A DNA stretch of 64,000 nt from Microbacteriaceae bacterium. GTDB lineage: Bacteria > Actinomycetota > Actinomycetes > Actinomycetales > Microbacteriaceae. The position numbers were made by a program, and so were the translations under genes. The first letter of the stretch is position 1, and each line of letters opens with the position of its first letter. The notes under the pieces are model-generated. The model did not search any database and was not told the origin of the DNA. It worked only from the letters and a program-made list of their open reading frames with translations. Shown here piece after piece: positions 16,405-23,831 of the stretch. The stretch spans positions 434,001 through 498,000 of the forward strand of contig JAODMT010000024.1 of assembly GCA_025464975.1 (NCBI GenBank), read 5' to 3'.

Positions 16405-17721
16405 ATGAAACTCACCAAGCCACTGGCGGCGCTGTTGGGACTCGGTCTGGCCGGTGCGGTGCTTACTGGTTGCAGTTCTCAGGCCGGTGCACAGAGTACC
16501 TCCGCCCCCGCCAATGCGAAGGTCACGCTGACGGTCCTCTCACCACTGGTGGTGGAGACTCCGTCGGGCGATGTGGAGAAGGCGTACGCCGCGGAATACC
16601 AGAAGCTGCACCCGAACGTGACGATCGAGTTCATCGGAGTTCCGATGAATGACGCCTACGCGAAGATCAGCACGCTCGCCACCGGTGGCCAGATGCCGGA
16701 CATCTTCATCAACTCGCCGGAGTTCTCCGCGAAGGCGAAGCAGCTCGGAATCGTCGCAGACATGGACAAGCTTCTGGGCGCTGACTACCTCAAGGGTTTC
16801 GCTAAGGCGCCATTGGATCAAGCGAAGCTGGGCGGCAAGACGCAGTTCGCTCCGTACTTCACGATCCCAACCGGTCTGCTGTACCGCAGCGACCTCTTCA
16901 AGCAGGCCGGGATCACCCCGCCCACCACGTGGAGCGCGTTCGAAGCCGACGCCAAGAAACTCACGGTGGACACCAACAATGACGGGCAGACCGACCGGTG
17001 GGGCTTCGCAATGGTGGGAACGAACGACGGGTCCGGTGGATCCCGCTTCATCCCAGTGATGCGGACGTTCGGCGCGAAGGAGCTGGTGAAGTCTGGCAGC
17101 AGCTGGACGACCCAGTTCGACTCCGCCGGCGCTATCAAGGCGTTCAAGCTCTATGGCGATCTGGTTAACAAAGATCATGCGGTGCCGCCAGGGCCGCTGC
17201 AGACGGGCTACGCTCAAGCGAACGCGCTGCTTGCGACGGACAAGGCTGCGATGATGATCACGGGCCCGCACACCATCGGTGCGATCCTCACGCAGAATCC
17301 TGCGCTCAAGGGGAAGCTGGCCGGCGCCCCGCTCCCGCACGCTCCCGGTGAGAAGTCCGTCTCAGTGCTCGGCATGCTGGGATGGTCCGTTTCGCAGGAC
17401 AGCAAGCATCAGCAGGCAGCCGCAGACTACATCAAGTTCGTACTGGACAAGAAGAACCAGCTCGCCTTCAACGCTGCCACTGGGCGGTTCCCCACCCGGA
17501 ACGACGCCTTGGCAGACCCGCAGGTGAACCGGCCCGAACTGAAGGGCTTCATCGCCGCGCAGGACAACGCCTTCATTCTTCCGGCCGTACCGTACTACGC
17601 GAACCTGCAGGTCATTGCGGGTGGCGACTATCAGCAGGTGATCTTGAACAAAATGACGCCCGAGCAGGCGGCCAAGGACGCGGCCGAGCAGACCAAGAAG
17701 AGCATCTCCGACAACGGATGA
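16405..17721 (+). CDS. Sugar-type ABC transporter substrate-binding lipoprotein
   Basis: Receptor of the island's importer, 438 residues. Signal peptide with lipobox LTGC (Cys23). The mature protein shows SBP_bac_1 features: EYQKLHPNVTIEFIGVP, GQMPDIFINSPEF, PYFTIPTGLLYRSDLFKQAGI (in part: GLLYRSDLFKQAGI) and TPPTTWSAFEADAKKL. A strong ribosome site AAAAGGAGC precedes the ATG. Its position between a galactonate-type dehydratase and permeases suggests it binds a sugar acid or its glycoside. Most abundant product of the operon is expected, as a hairpin follows the gene. Confidence 0.9.
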   Translation: MKLTKPLAALLGLGLAGAVLTGCSSQAGAQSTSAPANAKVTLTVLSPLVVETPSGDVEKAYAAEYQKLHPNVTIEFIGVPMNDAYAKISTLATGGQMPDIFINSPEFSAKAKQLGIVADMDKLLGADYLKGFAKAPLDQAKLGGKTQFAPYFTIPTGLLYRSDLFKQAGITPPTTWSAFEADAKKLTVDTNNDGQTDRWGFAMVGTNDGSGGSRFIPVMRTFGAKELVKSGSSWTTQFDSAGAIKAFKLYGDLVNKDHAVPPGPLQTGYAQANALLATDKAAMMITGPHTIGAILTQNPALKGKLAGAPLPHAPGEKSVSVLGMLGWSVSQDSKHQQAAADYIKFVLDKKNQLAFNAATGRFPTRNDALADPQVNRPELKGFIAAQDNAFILPAVPYYANLQVIAGGDYQQVILNKMTPEQAAKDAAEQTKKSISDNG

Positions 17722-17735
17722 CGTTGCACTCGCCA

Positions 17736-17762
17736 GCGGGGGCCCTCGAGGAGAGCCCCCGC
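17736..17762 (+). terminator. Intra-operon hairpin after the substrate-binding protein gene
   Basis: Perfect 8-bp stem GCGGGGGC/GCCCCCGC with an 11-base loop containing CCTCGAGG. No T-tract follows. Such stems between receptor and permease genes often stabilise the upstream mRNA or attenuate read-through, giving more receptor than permease. Confidence 0.55.
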
Positions 17763-17782
17763 CCAGGCAGAAAGAAGAGCAC

Positions 17783-18748
17783 ATGGCACTCCAGACACAG
17801 GCCCGGCCCAGCAGCCAGGCCGGCCCAGGCCCGATGCCGCAAGGTGGCAAGAGCCCGCGGGCCGCCAGACTTACGCCTCACGCGATCCGAGATCAGCGAG
17901 CGGGCCTTTCCTTCATCTCGCCGTCCCTGCTGGTAATGGTCGCCTTGATCATCTACCCGTTGGGCTACGGCCTCTACATCAGCTTCTTCCGCACGAATCT
18001 CCGCAACCAGTGGGACTTCGTTGGTTTCAAGTTCTTTATCCAGACGCTCACCGACCCCGCCTTCATCCATTCGATCGGCGTCACCCTGCTGTTCGCGGTC
18101 CTGGTCGTGCTAGGCAACCTCGTCATCGGGACGGCTCTCGCGCTGATCCTGAACACCGAGATGCGGTTCCGCACGCTGTTCCGCGCGATCCTCATCCTTC
18201 CGTGGCTATTCCCAGACGTTGTCGTCGCGCTGATCTTCAAGTGGATATACAACCCGCTCTACGGTCTGCTGAACTACGGGCTTATGACGGTGCACCTCAT
18301 AGACAAACCCATCGCCTGGCTCGACGATCCGAACCTCGCCTTCGTTGCCGTGGTCATCTCGTGCATCTGGAAGGGCTACCCGCTCGTGATGATCCTCATC
18401 CTGGCAGGACTCCAGTCCATCCCCAAGGAGCGCTATGAAGCGGCCTCGCTTGACGGTGCCGGGCCGATCGGCTCGTTTCGCCATATCACGTTGCCGGGGC
18501 TCCTGCCGGTGCTCATCGTGAGCATCATCCTCGACACGGTGTGGTGGTTCAAACACTTCACAATCGTGTGGCTGATGACCGCCGGCGGCCCGATTGACGC
18601 GACGAAAGTCGTAAGCATCGACATCTATCGCGTGGCGTTCCAAAACTTCGACTTCGGGCGCGCCTCCGCGATGGCTGTGATCGTCTTCGTAATCTGCCTT
18701 GCCATCAGCATCGTCTACCGGAAGTTGGTACGTGACAATGAAAGCTAG
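17783..18748 (+). CDS. Sugar ABC transporter permease (MalF/UgpA type)
   Basis: Membrane permease, 321 residues with six predicted hydrophobic segments after a 35-residue Gln/Ala/Pro-rich cytoplasmic tail. FISPSLLVMVALIIYPLGYG is the first helix region; the EAA loop reads YEAASLDGAGPIGSFRHITLPGL (in part: EAASLDGAG). ATG 17783 is preceded by AGAAAGAAGAG. It overlaps the next permease gene by 11 bases. Confidence 0.9.
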   Translation: MALQTQARPSSQAGPGPMPQGGKSPRAARLTPHAIRDQRAGLSFISPSLLVMVALIIYPLGYGLYISFFRTNLRNQWDFVGFKFFIQTLTDPAFIHSIGVTLLFAVLVVLGNLVIGTALALILNTEMRFRTLFRAILILPWLFPDVVVALIFKWIYNPLYGLLNYGLMTVHLIDKPIAWLDDPNLAFVAVVISCIWKGYPLVMILILAGLQSIPKERYEAASLDGAGPIGSFRHITLPGLLPVLIVSIILDTVWWFKHFTIVWLMTAGGPIDATKVVSIDIYRVAFQNFDFGRASAMAVIVFVICLAISIVYRKLVRDNES

Positions 18749-19577
18749 AACCATGCGGTCAGGCGCGAACCCGGCCTACTACGTGCTGCTCAGCGTCGCG
18801 GCGCTGTTCGTCCTGATGCCAGTGTTCTGGATGGTGTCCACGTCTCTGAAGCCTGAAACTGAGCTCTTCTTGGCCCCGCCACGCTTGTGGGCCTCGAGTC
18901 CCGACGTGAGCGCGTTCATCCGGGTCTTCACCGACTATCCATTCGTGGACTACTTCCGCAACAGCCTGGTCGTCGTATCGGCTTCCACGGTTATCTCCCT
19001 AGCCTTCTCGACTCTGTCGGCCTACGGCTTATCGCGGTTCGAATTCCGCGGGAGGGCCTCCTTCCTCACCTTCTTGCTGATCTCGCAGATGTTCCCGTCG
19101 ATCATGCTGCTAATCCCGTACTACAAGATCATGGAGACCTTCGGTCTGGTGAACACTCAGGTCGCTCTGATCCTGACGTACGTGTCTTTCACGATCCCGT
19201 TCTGCTCGTGGATGATGTATGGCTACTTCAAGAGCATCCCGCGCGAGCTTGACGAAGCCGCATCCATCGACGGAGCCGGTCGGTTCGCCACGTTCGCCCG
19301 GATCGTTCTGCCGCTGACGCTCCCCGGGGTGGTGGCAACAGCGATCTACTCGTTCGTCACCGGCTGGAACGAATACATGTTTGCCCTCATCCTCACAAGT
19401 TCCGAGGACATGAAGACAGTCCCGGTGGGAATCGGGCAGCTCATCGGCCAATACAAAATTCAGTGGAACGATCTGATGGCGTCGTCGCTCTACGCGATCA
19501 TCCCTCTCATGATCATCTTCATCTTCCTTCAGCGGTATCTGATAAGCGGCCTCACCGCAGGCGGCGTTAAGAGTTGA
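18738..19577 (+). CDS. Sugar ABC transporter permease (MalG/UgpE type)
   Basis: Second permease, 279 residues, six hydrophobic segments. LMPVFWMVSTSLKPETELF at the N-terminus and the EAA loop DEAASIDGAGRFATFARIVLPL (in part: DEAASIDGAG) are diagnostic. ATG 18738 lies within the end of the first permease. No ATP-binding gene is present anywhere in the island, so the complex must use a shared MsiK/UgpC-type ATPase encoded elsewhere, as known for many actinobacterial sugar importers. Confidence 0.9.
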   Translation: MKARTMRSGANPAYYVLLSVAALFVLMPVFWMVSTSLKPETELFLAPPRLWASSPDVSAFIRVFTDYPFVDYFRNSLVVVSASTVISLAFSTLSAYGLSRFEFRGRASFLTFLLISQMFPSIMLLIPYYKIMETFGLVNTQVALILTYVSFTIPFCSWMMYGYFKSIPRELDEAASIDGAGRFATFARIVLPLTLPGVVATAIYSFVTGWNEYMFALILTSSEDMKTVPVGIGQLIGQYKIQWNDLMASSLYAIIPLMIIFIFLQRYLISGLTAGGVKS

Positions 19578-19582
19578 GCAAC

Positions 19583-20740
19583 ATGTCAAAAATTACAAAA
19601 CTCGAGGTGCTGCATGTGCGCCCTCGGTTCTCGTTCCTTCTCCTGCACACCGACGAGGGTCTCGTAGGGCTCGGGGAGGCCGCTCTCGAAGGCCGCGACA
19701 AGGTCGTCGAGTCGGCGATCCACGAACTCGAGTACCTGCTGATCGGGCAGGATTCGCGTCGGATCGAGTACCTCTGGCTGCTCATGTACCGGGCGACTTT
19801 CTATCCTGCCGGCTCCGTGATCGGGAGCGCCATCAGCGCCATTGACCAGGCGCTGTGGGACTTGCAGGGAAAGCGCCTAGGGGTCCCGGTGCACGAGCTC
19901 CTCGGAGGAACCGTCCGTGATCGAGCACGCGTGTACAAGCACGTGAACACTCGCGACGACGTCCCCGCCGATCCGGGCATCCACGCTGAAGACTTGAACG
20001 AGTTCCTCGGGCTCGCGCGAGCAGCGGTCGCCGAGGGCTACACCATGATCAAGACCGCTCTTCCGGGGCCGGCGCGTTTCGTCGAGTCCCGCAGGTTCAT
20101 CGACCGCGAGGTTGAGCGTTTCGCGCTTCTTCGCGACGCGATCGGGCCGGACGTAGACTTCGGGATTGACTTCCACGGCCGGGTGAGTTCGGCACTGGCG
20201 ATCCAGCTGATCCAGGCGATCGAACCGCTGCACCCCCTCTTTGTCGAGGAGCCGGTCACTCCTGAGGACGTCGACGCCATGGCGCACCTTGCACGAAGGA
20301 CCAATGTGCCGATCGCTGCGGGCGAGCGCCTGTTCACCCGGTGGGGTTTCCAGCGATTGCTAGAGCAACGCGCCGTGTCGATCGTGCAGCCCGATCTCTC
20401 GCACTGCGGTGGAATCTCTGAAGGGCGCAAGATCGCGGCCATGTCGGAGACCTACGGGGTCGGCTTCGCTCCGCACAACCCTCTCGGCCCGGTGAACCTC
20501 GCAGCCAGCCTGCACCTGAGCTTCACTATCGAGAACTTTGTTGCCCAAGAGCAGATCACTTTGGGCGATGGCCTCATCACACGACCGTTCGAGCTCGTCG
20601 ACGGTTATGTCGCTGCCCCCGAGGGGCCGGGCCTGGGTGTAGAGCTCGACAGGGACGCCATCGAGCCACTGCTCTATGACGGCGGCTGGAAGCTTCCCTA
20701 CTGGTTCGACGCTCACGATTCGGGAGTTGCAAAATGGTAG
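19583..20740 (+). CDS. Second galactonate-dehydratase-like enolase-superfamily enzyme
   Basis: Paralogue of the first dehydratase, 385 residues. It keeps GIDFHGRV, FVEEPVT, AAGERLF and APHNPLGP, so metal ligands and catalytic histidines are intact; it has a longer loop around VNTRDDVPADPGIH and ends in GVAKW instead of SVAEW. The divergent capping region suggests a different sugar-acid substrate. ATG 19583 is used; a TTG at 19574 overlapping the permease stop would add three residues. The gene overlaps the next start by seven bases. Confidence 0.85.
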   Translation: MSKITKLEVLHVRPRFSFLLLHTDEGLVGLGEAALEGRDKVVESAIHELEYLLIGQDSRRIEYLWLLMYRATFYPAGSVIGSAISAIDQALWDLQGKRLGVPVHELLGGTVRDRARVYKHVNTRDDVPADPGIHAEDLNEFLGLARAAVAEGYTMIKTALPGPARFVESRRFIDREVERFALLRDAIGPDVDFGIDFHGRVSSALAIQLIQAIEPLHPLFVEEPVTPEDVDAMAHLARRTNVPIAAGERLFTRWGFQRLLEQRAVSIVQPDLSHCGGISEGRKIAAMSETYGVGFAPHNPLGPVNLAASLHLSFTIENFVAQEQITLGDGLITRPFELVDGYVAAPEGPGLGVELDRDAIEPLLYDGGWKLPYWFDAHDSGVAKW

Positions 20741-21714
20741 GCGCATCGCGGCTGGAGCCGTATCGCAGGCTTCTCCGCGAGGCCGGTTCTCCCGGCGCGG
20801 ACGAGGTCAGTCCTTCGGCGAAAGTGTTCCCGGACGGAGCTCATTATCGCGTCGAGATCCCGAGCACCGAAGGGGTTGAGGGAGTGCGCGCGGTCTTCCA
20901 GGCAGCCGACGAGTTCGGCGTCCCCGTGCACCGCGTCTCGCAGGGGAGCGGCGCAATGCTGCTCGCGAACGACGAGATACGCGAGATGGTTGCGTTGTGC
21001 CACGAACGCAACGTTGAACTCAGTCTCTTCGTCGGACCGCGCCCCGCGTGGGACGTGTCCGGACAGCGCTCCTTCGGCGGAAACCGCCTCGAGGGCGCTG
21101 ATCAGCTCGTGTACTCCATGGACGACCTCGCTCGGGCCGCCGAGCTCGGCGTTCGTGGCGCGCTGGTGTCCGATGAGGGGGTGCTGCTCGCGGCGGCGTT
21201 GATGCGTCAGCGCGGGATGCTGCCCGCCGATTTCGTCATCAAGGGTTCCGTGCAGCTCATGGCGAGCAATCCATTGTCCGTTCGGATGCTTCAGGGCGCG
21301 GGCATGGACACAATCAACCTCGCGCCGGGAATGAGCCTCGCCCGGCTCTCGTCGGTGCGCGGTGCCGTCGACATCCCCATCGACTTTTACGTCGAGTCGC
21401 CGGACAACCTAGGGGGCTTCGTTCGCCACTACGAGATCCACGACATCATCCGGACCCTCAGCCCGGTGTACGTAAAGTTCGGCCTGCGCAACCATCCTGA
21501 CGTCTACCCCAGCGGCAGCCACCTGCAGCCGCTGACGACTGTCCTCTCGCGCGAGCGAGTGCGACGTGCGAGGATCGGCCTGGACCTGCTCGAGCGCCTG
21601 GGCAACGACTTCTTGATGACGGACCTTGGAGCGCCGGCACGGCTGACCGGCCTCGGAGTGCCCCAGCCTTCGGCCGCAACCGCCCCGATGGTGGCCGATG
21701 TGACACTCAGGTGA
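20734..21714 (+). CDS. U32-like TIM-barrel protein of unknown function
   Basis: A 326-residue soluble protein. Its pattern of short strands followed by helices (YRVEIPSTEGVEGV, ELSLFVGPR, GALVSDEGVLL, FVIKGSVQLMASNP, INLAPGMSLARLSSVRGAVDIPID) resembles the barrel of the peptidase U32/UbiU-UbiV group, but the cysteine cluster and the E-F-HGA-C motif of those proteins are not seen. It is translationally linked to the second dehydratase (ATGGTAG overlap), so a role in sugar-acid metabolism, such as an isomerase, lyase or epimerase step, is more likely than proteolysis. I do not recognise a characterised relative. Confidence 0.7.
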   Translation: MVGASRLEPYRRLLREAGSPGADEVSPSAKVFPDGAHYRVEIPSTEGVEGVRAVFQAADEFGVPVHRVSQGSGAMLLANDEIREMVALCHERNVELSLFVGPRPAWDVSGQRSFGGNRLEGADQLVYSMDDLARAAELGVRGALVSDEGVLLAAALMRQRGMLPADFVIKGSVQLMASNPLSVRMLQGAGMDTINLAPGMSLARLSSVRGAVDIPIDFYVESPDNLGGFVRHYEIHDIIRTLSPVYVKFGLRNHPDVYPSGSHLQPLTTVLSRERVRRARIGLDLLERLGNDFLMTDLGAPARLTGLGVPQPSAATAPMVADVTLR

Positions 21715-21781
21715 GGAACAATCGTGCGCACCAGAATGTTCTACATGCTGGACCTTGGCTCGTAGGCGCTACGGTGCATGA

Positions 21782-21804
21782 TGTGCAGCACAGCTAGCTG
21801 CGCA
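21782..21804. promoter_or_regulatory. Inverted repeat upstream of the island iclR gene
   Basis: Arms TGTGCAGC and GCTGCGCA (7 of 8 complementary) around ACAGCTA, about 100 bases before the regulator gene, in the 193-bp gap after the barrel-protein gene. The TGTGCAGC arm recalls the TAGTGCA boxes at 15.2 kb. Candidate autoregulatory site or mRNA hairpin. Confidence 0.35.
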
Positions 21805-21869
21805 CCGTCGTGTCGACGGTGACCGCCGAGCTCGCGGCTCGGCGAGCGGAAAGTGAACAAGGGGTTCCC

Positions 21870-21911
21870 GTGAGTAAGCAACTGGATGCACCGCCGGCAG
21901 GTATCGGATGA
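21870..21911 (+). CDS. 13-residue leader ORF overlapping iclR start
   Basis: GTG 21870 opens a frame of 13 codons (MSKQLDAPPAGIG) ending in a TGA that overlaps the ATG of the IclR gene as ATGA. AAGGGG lies six bases upstream. It may be a translational coupling peptide, or the original N-terminus of the regulator separated by a one-base change, since IclR proteins often begin with a short tail before SQSLERAL. Confidence 0.35.
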   Translation: MSKQLDAPPAGIG

Positions 21912-22675
21912 GTCAGTCACTGGAGAGGGCCCTGACGATCTTAAAGCTCGTCGGAGACGGGCCCAAGACGATCACGCAGCTTGGGCAGCACCTGGAGGTG
22001 CACGCAACCACCGCGCTGCGGCTGGTCCGCACCCTGAAAGATAACCGGTTCCTCGAGCCCGTCGGCGATGGTACGTATCGTCTGGGCTCGACACTGATCG
22101 ATCTTGGGCAGCGCGCTCTGGATGAGAACGATCTGCGCACGGTCGGTCACTCTCATCTCGTTAGGCTGAATGAGATCACGAACGAGACCGTGCACTCCGC
22201 CGCGCTGGACGGAAGCGTCATCACCTATGTGGACAAGGTGGAGAGTCGGCATCCCGTGAGGATTGAATCGTTCGTCGGCCGGGAAGTACTGAAGCACTGC
22301 ACGGGTGTGGGGAAGGCGATCCTGTCGTTCCTGCCGGAGGAGGAGCTGGAGCGCCACTTGGCAGGCATGGATTTCGAGTACTTCACGCCTACCACGATCA
22401 CGGACCGGGAAGCCTTCCGCCGCGAATTGCAACTCACTAGGGAGCGCGGCTACGCCATGGACGATGAGGAGCACGAGCCCGGCATCTGTTGTGTGGCCGT
22501 GCCGATCTTCTCCGCTTCCGGACGGGTGACGCATTCTCTCAGCGTGTCTGCACCATCGAGTCGAATGACTTTAATCCAGCTGCTCGAGTTCCTGCCGGAC
22601 ATCAATAGCGCGGGCGAAAAGATTTCGGAAGCGCTGGGCTATCGAAGCCAGGCGCACGACGCGCAGCCCACCTGA
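21908..22675 (+). CDS. IclR-family transcriptional regulator of the sugar-acid island
   Basis: A 255-residue regulator. The N-terminal winged HTH (SQSLERALTILKLV, then TTALRLVRTLKDNRFLEPVG) is followed by the IclR effector domain with VHSAALDGSVITYVDKVES, HCTGVGKAIL and GICCVAVPIFSASG. It is the last gene of the island and the only regulator in it, so it likely controls the divergent operons at 15.1-15.2 kb in response to a sugar acid or 2-keto-3-deoxy intermediate. Start ATG 21908 gives the full HTH; an upstream GTG is in another frame. Confidence 0.9.
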   Translation: MSQSLERALTILKLVGDGPKTITQLGQHLEVHATTALRLVRTLKDNRFLEPVGDGTYRLGSTLIDLGQRALDENDLRTVGHSHLVRLNEITNETVHSAALDGSVITYVDKVESRHPVRIESFVGREVLKHCTGVGKAILSFLPEEELERHLAGMDFEYFTPTTITDREAFRRELQLTRERGYAMDDEEHEPGICCVAVPIFSASGRVTHSLSVSAPSSRMTLIQLLEFLPDINSAGEKISEALGYRSQAHDAQPT

Positions 22676-22868
22676 TCCTGAGCAGACCGGGGCGGACGGT
22701 TTACGACCAGATCGGATGGTCGTGAACGAACCGAGGGATCGCGGGTCCATATAGTCGCGACTGATCAAAGCGGCCAGGTGCGAGCGCGGCTAGCGATGGC
22801 GGACTCAACCTTCCCGCCTGCACATCACACGGCATTGCTGCGCCAGTTGCTGTGATGTCAACCGCACG

Positions 22869-22889
22869 TGCCCACATCCTGCCCACATC
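22869..22889 (+). repeat. Direct repeats TGCCCACATC, possible integrase arm sites
   Basis: Two perfect 10-bp copies (22869-22878 and 22880-22889) with an 11-bp period, about 100 bases inside the right junction. Short direct repeats at this distance from a core are typical arm-type binding sites of tyrosine integrases. No integrase reading frame adjoins them. Confidence 0.4.
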
Positions 22890-22991
22890 TCATGCCATTC
22901 ACCGCAGTTCTGATTATCAACGCTGGCCGAAAAACGCCGGAAATTCGGGGCGATTGCGGCGTTGCGCGATGTCTACGGGCATCAGCTCTAA

Positions 22992-23037
22992 CACTCGTAA
23001 TGAGAAGGTCATCAGTTCGATTCTGATAGGCGGCTCC
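22992..23037 (+). repeat. attR-like 46-bp direct repeat of tRNA-Thr 3' half
   Basis: Exact copy of 10987-11032 without the 5' half of the tRNA and without the final A of CCA. It cannot form a tRNA. It marks the displaced 3' end left at the far junction after integration. Confidence 0.85.
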
Positions 23038-23160
23038 GCTCATTCCCGCGTCAGCGTGCGCGTCAGACCGCTAGCGTTGGCAGATGCAATTGCGGTCCTG
23101 CGAGCGACCCGCCGCCTCCGTCCTTGGTGGTCCTTCAAATAGGTCAGCTATTCGGTCACA

Positions 23161-23745
23161 GTGGGACACATGCTGTTGCCCGGAATGGCGTCCTATGCAC
23201 GAGTACTGAATCCCGCGGGAAAGCGCGACGCCGACATTGTATGGAACGAGATCGGTACGACGCACGCCGATGGAAGAACCCAGTGGACAGACCTCGCAGC
23301 CGAGGACCACTTTGATGCGAACGATCAACGGGAACCCGAAACGGGCACGATTGACCCGACGGTCGCAAACAGACTCGCTCAACTACTGACGACTCGCACC
23401 GCAACGCCGGACGAGTACTTTTTCCTCGTATGGGAGGGCTATGCCGGTCTGCGTCCCGAGGTGCGGACCGCCGCCATGTTCGACCTCGCATCGCTCTCGC
23501 GACGGATGCGCATCCTCACCGGTCGAGTAACGGATGCGACCGAATCGGTCGTGGCTGAGCCGTTCCGACGGCTGCCAATCTGGTGGATTCCGCGGGACGG
23601 TGCCTGGTGTGTGGGAAACGATATTTATGGGCGGAGCGTGTTCGTCGGCGGGTCCGCGGAGACCATCTCCGCCATTGTCACCGATCCCCGGCTTGAGGCC
23701 TATGCCGCTGGCGAGAACCAGAGAGTCGTCAACGAGGATTTCTAG
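23161..23745 (+). CDS. Conserved hypothetical protein next to attR
   Basis: A 194-residue soluble protein of unknown function. Notable segments are GHMLLPGMASYARVLNPA, a WNEIG motif, YFFLVWEGYAGL and WWIPRDGAWCVGNDIYGRS. I associate this pattern with an uncharacterised actinobacterial protein whose N-terminus usually extends about 20-30 residues before the VGH segment; here an in-frame TAG at 23140-23142 stops that extension, so the gene may have lost its 5' end. GTG 23161 or ATG 23170 are possible starts. First gene outside the island. Confidence 0.6.
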   Translation: MGHMLLPGMASYARVLNPAGKRDADIVWNEIGTTHADGRTQWTDLAAEDHFDANDQREPETGTIDPTVANRLAQLLTTRTATPDEYFFLVWEGYAGLRPEVRTAAMFDLASLSRRMRILTGRVTDATESVVAEPFRRLPIWWIPRDGAWCVGNDIYGRSVFVGGSAETISAIVTDPRLEAYAAGENQRVVNEDF

Positions 23746-23831
23746 TCGAGTGAGGCTCTCGGCGACGACCCGGTGGCCAATCGGCCGGGATACTTCTTGA
23801 TCTCCGGCCCCCCGTGACGGAGAATGCGGGC

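Larger units (their letters stand above)
11033..22991 (+). mobile_element. Sugar-acid catabolic genomic island in tRNA-Thr
   Basis: A 12-kb segment between the two 46-bp repeats carries eleven genes that form one coherent module (uptake, dehydration, kinase/aldolase and oxidative branches, IclR regulator). Neighbours outside are unrelated. No integrase, excisionase, transposase or conjugation gene is recognisable inside, so the island is either decayed or was moved by an integrase supplied in trans. The first 200 bases after the tRNA hold no supported gene. Boundaries are inferred from the repeats alone. Confidence 0.7.
22676..23160. other. Non-coding right boundary of the island
   Basis: No supported gene in these 485 bases. 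It holds the 10-bp direct repeats at 22869-22889, the attR-like copy of the tRNA 3' half at 22992-23037 and about 120 bases of ordinary flank. Short antisense frames across the tRNA fragment are artefacts. Confidence 0.7.

Noticed and set aside
20734-21714. Calling the U32-like gene a collagenase-type protease
   Set aside because: The motifs used to recognise peptidase U32 are not visible and the context is sugar-acid catabolism.
22858-23043. 61-residue antisense frame over the attR repeat
   Set aside because: Same tRNA-antisense artefact; it does not resemble an integrase C-terminus strongly enough to call a remnant.
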